A stretch of DNA of 64,000 bases from Anthoceros angustus. Lineage: Eukaryota > Streptophyta > Anthocerotopsida > Anthocerotales > Anthocerotaceae. Both the position numbers and the translations under genes were made by a program. Positions within the stretch are counted from its first letter, which is position 1; each line of letters begins with the position of its first letter. The notes beneath the pieces are model-generated. The model saw only the letters and a program-made list of their open reading frames with translations. It had not been told where the DNA came from and ran no database searches. The DNA lies in contig VJWM01000063.1 in NCBI GenBank assembly GCA_010909165.1, positions 868,001 to 932,000 on the forward strand, written 5' to 3'. This document shows positions 33,966 to 44,220 of the stretch, piece after piece.

Positions 33966-35577
33966 AGAGGATTACTTCCCAATTTTCAGCGTGCTCCAAG
34001 CTTCACCTCCAAACACTCCTTTCTCGTAGCATGACTCCGACTGAGGCACAAGCACACGTTAGCTCTTGAGCCTCGCTCCTTGATTTCTTCTCCAGCCGCC
34101 GTGTGGCGATTTTCCTCCTTCTACTCTCACTCTCCTTCACCTTGCGCCGCCCACCAACTCGCCTCCGCCGGTGCTCCTTCAATGTGTCTCTTTTCCCGAA
34201 AGAGCTTCCCCTGAGCGCTGCTGCCGCCTCTTCTCCTTTCCCCGCTAGGGGTCTTCTCCTTCACCGCCTTCCTCTCGTCGGGTCGCAGCGACGACGCAAT
34301 GGTCCTCCGGCTTCTTTTGCGCCCCGGCTCGCCTCTAAGTGAGTTCGCCTTAGGAAGCGCGCCCAAAGCGCACTTTGCCCTTTGGATGGCCACCGCGGCC
34401 ACACAACCCTAGATTGTGCATCATTCACAAAATCCTAATGATCTATAATACCTATTTTCCTACCGCCTAATTAATCTCTTGCTAATTACTCTATATATTT
34501 ATCCTCTATTGATGAGCATATATAGTGGATATCCCCCTTTATTCTAAGTTTCCTTTTAGCGAGATTTGTCACTACCGCGGTAGTCTGCCACATGCGTAGT
34601 CCGCTCCTTACTCAGCACGGCGTAGTGTGGCACCTCACGGCAGTCCGCCACCTACCAACCTTTGACCGCCTCGCTCGTCTGGGGTCGCTCAATTCGCTTT
34701 TTCCTCCCGGGATATCCTTTTTGCCTTCCTAACAATATTCCACCTAGTTCCAAGATCTCGAAGTTTTCCTCGCATGTTCCTCTTCAATCGCTTAGCCAAA
34801 AAATCAAACTTGTTCGCCTCCGCCGTTTGGGTGGTTGCCCAAACTTTTACGCTTCCACACCAACGCAAAGAAGGCCCGGAGAGAATTAGCGAGGTGACAA
34901 CTCCGCAAATGGGGAGGAACCTTTGAAGACATGCTCCATGATAGGGACAAATCAAACAATAGGAAAGGAGCAAAAGGATCTCAACCCTGTGGACCATCAC
35001 CAATGAGGAAGAGGGAAGGAGATAGGGACCGACTACCATGGTAGGTAGTCAACCTACCCCGTGATCCGCTGCATCACCGCTAGGGTGCCCTTTGAAGGAG
35101 CGCGCCGGGAGGCTAGAAGATGGGCTACCCCGAGTGCGCGATTGCCGGATGGCAAGAAGAATCGGGCGCCGCCCAGAGGGAGAAGAAGGGGCAGAAGGTA
35201 CTTGCCCCAAAGGTCAAGGGGCAGAAGGTACTGCCCCAAAAGTCGAGGGTCGAGGTCAAGACCAGTGGGAAGACCAAAGAAAAAGGGAAGACCAGCAGCA
35301 AAAGGGGATGAGAAGACCAACCAGAAGGGAACCCGTCGCCACCCCAGCAAGATAAGGACTGAGAATTGTCAATGACCATAAATGAGCTTTGGGGAATGGG
35401 AAGGATAGGTGGTGTAGGTTGGCAACATTAAAGAGTGGCCATAGGTGAAGTTGCTAGAATAGAATTTACCTAATCGACAAGAGACTTAGATGCAGCCTTA
35501 AATGGCGGTAGGAAATAATAGAATATTGGAAAGGTGACTGCAGAGGGTCACCCAAGGGAGGTTGTATGTGGAAGGCC

Positions 35578-35583
35578 TATAAG
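35578..35583 (+). promoter_or_regulatory. Candidate core promoter TATAAG (outer solo LTR)
   Basis: It reads GGCCTATAAGAGGAGGAGG, about 1.0 kb before the LTR end. Confidence 0.5.
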
Positions 35584-36079
35584 AGGAGGAGGATTTCACA
35601 AAGTATATCATGTCTTGCGCCCACGCTCATCGAGTCCTTTGCCATTACAGAGGAATTTCGTGTGAGCCAACACTGGTCTGAGAGAGGAAGTCGCGGTGGT
35701 CGAGTGCTTGGTGGAGGACTTGCTCCTTGCAAGTGCCTAAACGAGTTGCTCCTTGTGGAATGGTTGGCCGGAAATTGCTTTGCTTTGGGTGTGTGGCAAA
35801 TGCCTGCAGAACTCTGCTTGAGGGGTAGACTACAGGGAAAGACTCCCGAGGTTCCCGCCCGTGTCAAACTCATAGCAACCGCCCAAGGAAGAACTTGGTG
35901 GAGGCGGACCCTGTGCAGCTTGTGCCGTAAAGTCGAAACGAAGCCCGAATCGAGGTTAGACTAGGAGGAAGAGGATGAGGAGATGAGAAGATGAGTAGAG
36001 GATGAGAGGTGTAGGTGTTAGTGGAAGAAGAGCCTAAGGGACGAATCCCAACTGCAAGTAAAGAGCGCTCCCGAGTGGA

Positions 36080-36390
36080 GAAGTTTGGTCTTAGGAATTT
36101 AAATCGCGGTGTGGACCGGGGTCCTGGCGCCCGTGATAGGTTCCTCACCGAGGTGGACCTCAATTGTTTTGTGTCGTAGGTCAAGTTTGGTCTTAGAGTA
36201 GGGACGAAATCGCGGTGTGGAGTCCCCGCGTGATAGGTTCCTCGCTTGGTGTGACTGCAATTGTTTTGTGTAGGTGAAGTTTGGTCTTAGAAGTAGGGAC
36301 TAAATCGCGGTGTGGACGGGGGTCCTGGCGCCCGTGATAGGTTCCTCGGCCGACGGGACCCGCAATTGTTTTGTGTCGTTGTAGGTTGAG
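36080..36390 (+). repeat. Tandem repeat in R/U5, three copies of about 94-102 bp
   Basis: AAGTTTGGTCTTAG recurs at about 36081, 36183 and 36277. Each is followed by AATCGCGGTGTGGA and later CAATTGTTTTGTGT. Other LTR copies carry two units. Confidence 0.85.
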
Positions 36391-36607
36391 GATTGGCGAT
36401 CAGGCAAGTGGTGCAGCTGTAAGAGGGAGAGTAGGCGCCTTGCTTGTTTAGAAGGCCGAGAAGTGTGTCGGTAGCGATCGGGCATCACAAGACCTCGAAC
36501 TTTCACACAAGTCTCATGGGACGAAACCCAACGACGTTTACAGTGGGATAAGTGTGGCCGCTATAGTGGGAGGACCTCGGGAGTGCCCCGGGTCTTCCCA
36601 AACCACA

Positions 36608-36612
36608 GGTGG
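36608..36612. repeat. Target-site duplication GGTGG, right copy
   Basis: It is identical to 553-557, and the satellite sequence continues directly after it. Confidence 0.9.
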
Positions 36613-37615
36613 CAAGCACCTTCAAGCCACCGGACAGCCCATGGTTGAGTGAGATCTAGATGTGATTAGTGGCCGCATCATTGCATTGTGCACAACACTA
36701 GGGCATGCAATTGTTCCACGCAAATTTGGACCTTCTGAATCGCACTTTTCTTCTTCGAGTTACCATGCTACTTTTTGGTGCCGGCTCCATGCCTCCTTGC
36801 TCCCACACACTTTAGGGTTCCACCCCACTCGATCTAGCGGTTTGAAGGTATGAGCTGTGGCCTACCGAATTGATGGAGGCATGGCATAGGATTATGAGGA
36901 GATAGAGCTGGATTGCCTACTGACTTTGTTGCTCGAGTGGACGAATGTGTTCGGCATCGCATGCGTCCAGCGCACCGTGATCCATCTCAAATTCAACGCG
37001 TCTTGGATCCTACTAAATCTCTAATGAAGCATGGAGATCACTGACAGCACTGGACTCGGTGATCATAATGGATGTTAAAACAAATCCATTCACATGGATG
37101 ATGTGTACTCCAAAGCTCCAAAGTAATATATAACATAAGCCCAATAATAAACACATCCATAAATGCCTAGTATGTGGATCCATCTTGGATAACATGATAA
37201 AATGTATTTAAATAGAAAATCTAACAACCTAAAATAAACTCAAACTAGAGAAGGCCGCAAGAGCGGGTGGAAGACAAAATATAATGACTCTAGAAGATGG
37301 TATGAATGTGTTGGTAAGGAAGGGGTCCTTTTCACCTCCTCTTGCCTCAAGACATTTCACTTTATTGTTATCAATAAGGAAATTATAAGGGCCCAATCGT
37401 CGGTGTGAAACCGGATCGCAAATGGCCACCATGACATGGTTTTAGGCCAAGTCCGTGTGAAGCGGCGAGGACCAGAATGGCCACCATGACATGGTTTAGA
37501 CCAAGTCCTAGTGCTCTCGACATGAGGGTCGGTGTGAACCCACCTCGAGAGGCCTAACGGCAGGCTGTGGCTGTTTATGGCCCATGGGACCACAATGTGT
37601 GGCCTCCCAACAGCA
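36613..37615 (-). repeat. Inverted fragment of the macrosatellite, right part
   Basis: This is the reverse complement of about 41215-40200. It includes the two 52-bp direct repeats with CCATGACATGGTTTAG (about 37425-37500). Homology stops near 37615, where the CACTA-like sequence starts. No gene is present. Confidence 0.88.
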
Positions 37616-38322
37616 GTCGCGACAATAAAAATGAATAATCCAATAATATCACATAAATTGAAGAAATAATAAATTTATTTATAGATATTTATATAAAATG
37701 GTTTTTATGCGTTTTACAACCATAGCTACAATGCATGTGACACCAAGAATACAAAAAAAAAAAGATAATCCCATAACTAACATATAATCCAGAGAAACAT
37801 ATTTACAACATCATTTGCAAAATTTAACTTGCCACATCAGCAAATAATAAATCTATTCATAGATATTCCAATAAATGGTATTATTCCAAAAATCAAGTCT
37901 TGCACAATTTACAACCACATCTACAACAAACATGGTTTACAACGCCTTTTTACAACATCCTTTATGCCACGCCATTATAAATTCAACAAAATGTAGTTTT
38001 ATTAACAAATAACCCCCCCATAGCTTTCTAAATCAAAAAGAGTTTATGCACAATTAACAACGTCATGTACAACGAGCAAGCCATGTCAACAAACCCCTGC
38101 TAGAAATTTGTGTCAACATGCCATGTCAACAAATCTTGTAAAATTGTCAACATGCCATGTCAACAAACCCCTGCTAAAATCCATGCCACATCATATTAGT
38201 TAGGAACCCTTGTTGTAAATGTTCAAAAACTTACAACAGGGCTTTGAGCTGTAGTAAGAGTGTTGTAGTTTCCTCTAACTAAACTTAGACCCATTTGTAA
38301 AAGGTAGCCCCTCCTTGTAGTG
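37616..38322 (+). mobile_element. Probable CACTA-type DNA transposon end
   Basis: This AT-rich stretch ends GGTAGCCCCTCCTTGTAGTG, whose reverse complement starts CACTACAAGGAGG, the form of CACTA terminal repeats. Inside are many short TTTACAACA/TTGTAAA motifs, like subterminal repeats, and a few copies of an ACATGCCATGTCAACAAA unit (about 38080-38170). No CACTA start is seen at the left edge, so the left end is missing or lies at the satellite junction. No transposase. Confidence 0.45.
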
Positions 38323-38602
38323 GACAGAGCTGCAGTGCGACAATCAGTCGGCCATCGCCATGACATTAAACCCCGTTCTGCATGCAAGGACGAAGCACGT
38401 CGAAATCCAGCACCATTTCATTCGACAGGTGGTGGCGAACAAGCACGCAAAGCTTAAGTATGTGAGCACAACCGAGAACACAGCCGGCCTTTTGACAAAG
38501 GGACTCTCAAAGCAGCTCCACCTCAAGCACACACAAGGGATTGAGTGCGCTCCAAGAGGGATTATCTTGGGGCCGCCTAGCGAGTGTGGGGAGCTGACAT
38601 GA
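38323..38602 (+). pseudogene. Ty1/copia RNase H C-terminal fragment
   Basis: From about 38328 the frame reads LQCDNQSAIAMTLNPVLHAR, then TKHVEIQHHFIRQVV, KLKYVSTTENTAGLLTKGLS, and stops at 38600. These are the CDNQSAI, HARTKHIEI.HHFIR and D.LTK landmarks of copia RNase H. Upstream copia sequence is cut off exactly at the CACTA-like end. Confidence 0.92.
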
Positions 38603-38925
38603 AGAGCACCATTGGCATGCCATCACCATCCAGAGGAGTTGTGAGATGGCAATTTTGAATCTTTCCATACTGATGCTTGCATCCTCCTCATGCGCGTGGT
38701 TAGGCACAGCGCCAGCTCCGCGCTGCCTCTTCGGCAACTTCGGCCTTGCAGCTTCAACCCGCTCGAGACTCTCCACTCTTTCACTTATGAGCTGGATGAT
38801 GCAACTCGCGAGCTGCAGTAGCCACCATAGGCTGGAGAGAACACATAGCAAGAATTGTACGCAAGCATGCGCTAAGGATGCCATCTTCTGGAGACTGAGG
38901 TTTTCTCTTACACACTCCTTGTCCG
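38603..38925 (+). other. Spacer between copia RNase H and polypurine tract
   Basis: An open frame 38646-39005 starts with a hydrophobic stretch (MAILNLSILMLASSSCAWLG), but it runs across the polypurine tract into the LTR and resembles nothing known. It is probably a chance frame. Confidence 0.35.
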
Positions 38926-39499
38926 CGGCGAGGGGGAGTGTTGTTACCACCATGATGCGCCGACGGAACGGAGAAGTAACGAGTTTAGGGCACGGTTCGA
39001 CTTAGGGCATCATAAGTAGTTTCTACGGTTGTAAGTAGACTGTTACGATAGTTAAGATGGTTTAACCGCTAATCAAACTTGTACATAAGGAGTTCACGAT
39101 ATGAACCCGATATGAACAGTAAGTCAAGAACCACCGCCATACTCCGGATGCGGTCCATATCGTCTGCCTCAAAGTTATCGTTCTCCTCCATTGCTTGCTC
39201 GTCTTCAATAGTATCATTCTTGGGCCCACCATCTGATGGTGTGGACCGCCATTAAAGCATCTAGGGTTTAACCCTCATCCAAAAGCCATCATAGTCTTCA
39301 ACCTTCGGCACTCAATGCAACCACTTGGGCTTTAAGGCAATGCTGGATCCTTAAAATGAACAAAGTTAGTTGCCCATGCGCCCATGCAAGCATCCTTAAA
39401 ATCAACAAAGTTTAGTTATTAAAAAGATATGGGTTTTGAACCCTAAACCTATTCACTTCTAAACCTTTTTCCCAAACACTAGACCAACAATCCCAAGTT
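38926..39499 (+). mobile_element. Copia polypurine tract and start of 3' LTR
   Basis: GCGGCGAGGGGGAG is followed by TGTTGTTACC from 38939, the classic copia tract and LTR start. The LTR end is not clear. The sequence up to 39499 has no gene and no satellite homology. Because the array starts abruptly at 39500, the LTR or its flank may be cut there. Confidence 0.6.
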
Positions 39500-42189
39500 A
39501 CTTTCTTCCATGTTGTGATGAACCTACACCAAAACGGTTAAGCGTGTTTGGGTATCTACTTGTTTTAAAATATTTACAAGGATATTTATTTACTATTTAT
39601 CCTATTTTCCAATTTTAAACAATAGGGCAAGGTGCTCCAAGCCAAATGCAATTTTTCTCATCTCAATGCAATAATAGATGAAAACAATGAGCTATTAGAA
39701 ACACCCTAGTTTTGTTTTCCAACAAATGACCCTTCCATGCATGTGTTTAGTGAATTCATTCTAAACCTAAACTCACATAGCAACACACCACCATATGCGA
39801 GATTGAGCTTCCACAAAATATGCCACTACTTGTAGCGGTTGATAACAAAAAAGGAACATGGAGGGATCTCAATATCAAGGTATGGTGTACCGTTCTCATC
39901 GGGTTTTATGGTGGTTCACGTGAAATGTTTTCCCGCGACATACGACGGAAAGCTTGTATGTCACACACTTGGTGACATCGGCCACGCAGCCATCCCGCGT
40001 GTATTGTTGTCGGTAGGTGTGTGATACGCATCTTTATGCATAGAAGATGCCAAGGATTGATGCATACTGAGGAGAAAATAATGTTGACACACACAACTCA
40101 CGCCATGATGAGATTAGTACGCATACCGAGTGCAACATCCAAACGGGTTTACAATTGACCCAATAACCATACACACACGGAACTAGAGGCCTCCTATGTC
40201 TGTCATGACCGCTGGGAGGCCACACATTGTGGTCCCATGGGCCATAAGCCACAACTGCGGTTAGGCCTCTCGAGGTGGGTTCACACCCTCATGTCAAGAG
40301 CCGACTAGGACTTGGTCTAAACCATGTCATGGTGGCCATTTACTGGCCCCGCTTCACACGGACTTGGCCTAAACCATGTCATGGTGGCCATTTGCGATCC
40401 CGGTTTCACCCGACGAGTGGGGTGTACCACCTTACTTTCACTTATTGATAACAAAGTGAAATGTCTTAGAAGAGGAGGTGAAAAGGACCCCTTCCTTCGC
40501 ACCAACACATTCATACCATCTTCTAGAGTCATTATATTTTGTCTTCCACCCGCTCTTGTGCGGCCTTCTCTAGTTTGAGTTTATTTTAGGTTGTTAGATT
40601 TTCTATTTAAATACATTTTATCATGTTATCCAAGATGGATCCACATACTAGGCATTTATGGATGTGTTTATTATTGGGCTTATGTTATATATTACTTTGG
40701 AGCTTTGGAGTACACATCATCCATGTGAATGGATTTGTTTTCGCACATCCATTATGAGCCGAGTCTGTATTTTGTCGAGTGATCTCCATAATGCTTCATT
40801 AGAGATTTAGCATTCGGATCCAAGACACATTCAATTCAAGATGGATGCGCGGACGCATGAAGATGCCCGAACATTCTGGCCCACTCGCAACAAACGGAGA
40901 GGCAATCCGGGCTCTATCTCCTCATAATCCTATGCCATGCCTCATCAATTTGGTAGGCCACACAACTCATACCTTCAAACCGCTAGATCGATGGGGCGTG
41001 GAACCCTAAAGTGTGTGGGAGCAAGGAGGCATGGAGCCGGCACCAGAGGCATGGTAACTCGGCGAAAGAAGAAAAGTGCATTGTAAGGTGCAAATTTGAA
41101 TTGCATAACGCATTGCGCATGCCCTAGTGTTGTGCATAATGCAATGATGCCACTAATCTCTACTCAATGTGAAGACATCTCACATCTAGATCTCACTCAA
41201 CCATAATGTCCAGGTGGCTTGAAGGTGCTTGCCACCGCTAGGATGCCGATTCTCTATTTCATTAACCTACAAGAGTGTTTTCTAACTCTTCATAAAGTAA
41301 TACCTTCTTCTTACGGATAGCCATTAAGCCTATTTTAATTTGTTTATTATGAAAGTGATTTTACTCCTTCATATCGGGATGGTCATATTTGTAAAAGTAG
41401 CTTATATTTATAATGTATATCTACTATGATTTAGACTTTCTTGTGATGCCAAAATTTATATATGCGTAAAATAATGTTTCCATCAATAGCTCCTAGGTTG
41501 ATATATGTAATTTTGGCCATGAAACCACGAAATTATGGATTTAGAGGGTTTTCATTTAGATCCAAGACGTTTTACACCCTTCAAAGTAGTGACTAGGAGC
41601 CATCACTATTCCTAAGGAGACCTTGTTCGATGAGAAGGGAAAAGGAAGTCGGCACCAACTTTGCATTACCTTCTCACTCGACATATGCTTGCAAGCCTAT
41701 AATCAAGGTGAGGCCCATACCACTGACTGCTAATTACGATATTGCTCTCTCAAGATGGGAAATGCTAATCCACAAGAGGGATGCATTGCTTAACATGGAA
41801 TTCTGTAATAGGAAGGCCAAGAAGGGAGAGAGGATAATACTACTTAAGGAGCTGTCCAGGGCTAGTAAGGTCGCTTGCTCCCACTATTATGTCTATTTTT
41901 GTCACATTAATCATAATTTGAATTAATATACAAAATAAACAAATCATATTGTCTATATATGTGATATGGCCACATGTAAATTAATTGGTCATTGAGTCTC
42001 TCCATATCCTATTGTCTATATATGTGATGTTGCCTAGGTGTAAATTTATTCACAGACCGAGTCTCGTGAAACTAGTTTGCCAATGAAACTAGTCCCCTTT
42101 GTCAGGCCTTTTCTCTCTTTCGCGATCCTCTCATTTTCGACAAGTCGTGATATCAACCAATGCAAAGAGGTGTGGCTTCAGAGGCGAGG

Positions 42190-43951
42190 CGAATGGCGTG
42201 TGTGTAGTTAATGGCGATGGGAGCAACTCTGCTACTAATGCCGGGTTTGTAGTTAATAGCATGGCTTCAACTTGAAGCCACAGGTGCATCAATCCTCTAA
42301 GTAAGGAGGATGAAGGATGGCGGAAGTAGTGAGGGGGCGATTTGCCCATGGAAATCGGAGAAGAAATGGAGCCCAAGGCTTAGTAATGGTAACGGGTGCC
42401 AACTCAAAAGTGCGAGCAATGCTCCAAGGAATCGAGAAACATGGGCGATTGGAGGCAATTTTGGGGTAGCAAGTGGTAATGGGGCAACAAATGGTAATGC
42501 CTCTTATGATGGCAAGAGGAGAGTGAAGCTTCAGCACAGACTGGGTGAAGCTTGGAGGCCCCGAGCGCACACTCAAAAGTACTCGCCTGTGGTGAGTCTC
42601 CTTTGGATGAGCCCAAGGCCAAGTACTGCCATGTGGTGAAGACGGTGTCAAAATTGTGTCCCTTCAAGAAACCCGAATGATCTGAACTGCTCCACTCGGC
42701 CACTTAGAGCTGGAACTTCATATAAGGATGCAAGACTTGCACTTCACGTTCAAGTGAGGCCTCCGCATGCCGGTAGTAAGCTAAAGGACACGGATAGCGA
42801 GCCTCTTCCACATCAACAGTGAAAGTGCTAATGTGGTGAAGAATGTAAGTCGATGAGGCGGGACGTCATGACAAAGTGAACGCAGAGAAAAAATGTCATT
42901 GTTCATGGGAAGAGGTGGGCGATGTGGGCGACAAACCTCACATGTTAGGGGAGAGAATTATGAATGGAATCTCCAACAAGGTTGTTCGGGCTAGTGAAAA
43001 TGGTCACAAGACAAAGCAAAGTAATGGAGTGGACCGCATAGCCACAAACATAATGGAGTGTTCAAGGGTTTGCGAAAATGAAGGGTGGATCCAAGGCACG
43101 TGAAGAGAAGAAGCAAATGCCCAAAGTGGGCGGATCTCTGCCAAGGTCTATGATAATGGTCAAGCACCGGGCTTGCAAACGGTCATAGTGACGATGTGTA
43201 TCGGGCAATTGAGACTTCTATGGTGAAGGAGTTGTCCAAAATGGTGGCTGGCCTCATAGTGGATAGTAATGGTCATCATGTCATTGAGGCGAGCATGAGC
43301 CATGCATCTACCCCAAGCGAGGCTGCGACAAGCAACGATGGTGAGTGGAATATCACGTTTGGTACTATAGCTGAATGTGACATAAAGGCATTAGTTGAGA
43401 ATACAAGTTCGGAGATGGTGAAAGGAGTTATAGCCCTAAAGCCATCGGTGAAAGTAAGGAACATGTTAAACCTTCCGCAGATTGGTTCAAATAGTATAAA
43501 CGATGATGAGGGGCAATTTCTTGCAAAGGCAATTCCAGAGATAGTGGGGGCAGCCACATTTAAAACAGTTTGTGAGAAGGAGGAGACATATATACCTCGA
43601 GAGATATCTTGGTGCGATCAAGCTGGAGGAAGCGAAAATAGTCAACGAGATCGCACCTAACCGTCATGCGACAATAAAACTTTATGCTTGGCTCTACCTT
43701 TCACTCCTCCATCCGTGACTTATTCTAAGCGGCTTTCCACGCCATGTGACATACATTCTCAGTGCAAGGTGGCCTTGCTCCTCCCAATCAGCCACCTCGG
43801 CCTCGATCGCAGCCTTGACCCCTCTTTTCTCAAGTGTTCAGCTAGTGGTGGTGTCGACAAGGCAAGGGTCTTGGACGGGAAGAGGGTGATCATGAACCCT
43901 AACGCCATGGAATACATCCCAAGGTCAAAGAGGCCCTTGTTGTCCCTTTAA
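42190..43951 (+). pseudogene. Macrosatellite coding-like tract, unit 1
   Basis: Several frames have protein-like, Asn/Gly/Ser-rich text: GNFGVASGNGATNGNASYDG near 42450; DSNGHHVIEASMSHAS near 43270; ALKPSVKVRNMLNL near 43440. The last frame (43688-43951) ends KRVIMNPNAMEYIPRSKRPL and then a stop. MNPNAMEYIP fits the PAM2 consensus (L/M-N-x-x-A-x-E-F/Y-x-P), which binds the MLLE domain of poly(A)-binding proteins and is known from plant CID proteins. Frames are interrupted, so this is perhaps a captured gene fragment. Function is unproven. Confidence 0.4.
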
Positions 43952-44054
43952 GGATCTTTGGGAATTGGTGAGAAAGATAACCGGGCAGAAGGTGTTGGAG
44001 CAGAATGATGGCAAAGATCTCCGAGGAATTCCACATCGTACAAAGATCCATTCG

Positions 44055-44220
44055 CCATGTTTAATGATTATTAGAGAGTGCAATGTTTGATTATTAGAAA
44101 GTTTGCGCAATGTTTGAGAGATCATTAGAAAGTTTGTGCAATGTTTGATGATCATTAGAAAGTTTGTGCAATGTTTGATTATTAGAAAGTGCAATGTTTG
44201 ATGATTATTAGAAAGTGCAG
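44055..44220 (+). repeat. 30-bp minisatellite in unit 1
   Basis: About five to six copies of GAAAGTTTGTGCAATGTTTG plus ATGATCATTA, some shortened. Confidence 0.85.

Larger units (their letters stand above)
4114..34859 (-). mobile_element. Element 2: Ty3/gypsy LTR retrotransposon carrying element 1 inside
   Basis: The element is transcribed right to left. Its 5' LTR is 29899-34859 and its 3' LTR is 4114-9316. The internal region is 23278-29898 plus 9317-9343, about 6.6 kb, split by element 1. Without the nested element the length is about 16.8 kb. The order gag, protease, RT, RNase H, integrase identifies Ty3/gypsy. It carries the same LTR family as the outer solo LTR but in reverse, so it inserted into a relative. 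All coding parts are frameshifted. The left LTR tip reads CATGG where the right LTR has TGTGG, consistent with two transitions. Confidence 0.9.
29899..34859 (-). repeat. Element 2 5' LTR (4.96 kb)
   Basis: It matches 4114-9316. Termini are TGTGG at 29899 and CCACA at 34855-34859. It has TATAAG at 30774-30779 and a conserved AT block at 34511-34535. Palindrome clusters lie at 31200-31240, 31600-31660, 32830-32940 and 34570-34660. Confidence 0.92.
34860..36607 (+). mobile_element. Solo LTR of the element-2 family, 3' part
   Basis: This is the continuation of 558-4113. The first five bases are the element 2 target duplication. It contains TATAAG at 35578-35583, a three-copy tandem repeat at 36080-36390, and ends CCACA at 36603-36607. 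Confidence 0.88.

Noticed and set aside
29899-34859. Element 2 5' LTR and 4114-9316 as segmental duplication of a host locus
   Set aside because: TGTGG/CCACA ends, primer site, polypurine tract and gag-pol between them show they are LTRs.
38646-39005. Small secreted-type protein gene after copia RNase H
   Set aside because: The frame runs through the polypurine tract into the LTR and has no relatives I recognise.
44055-44220. CRISPR-like array
   Set aside because: It is a direct 30-bp minisatellite without unique spacers, in a plant repeat.
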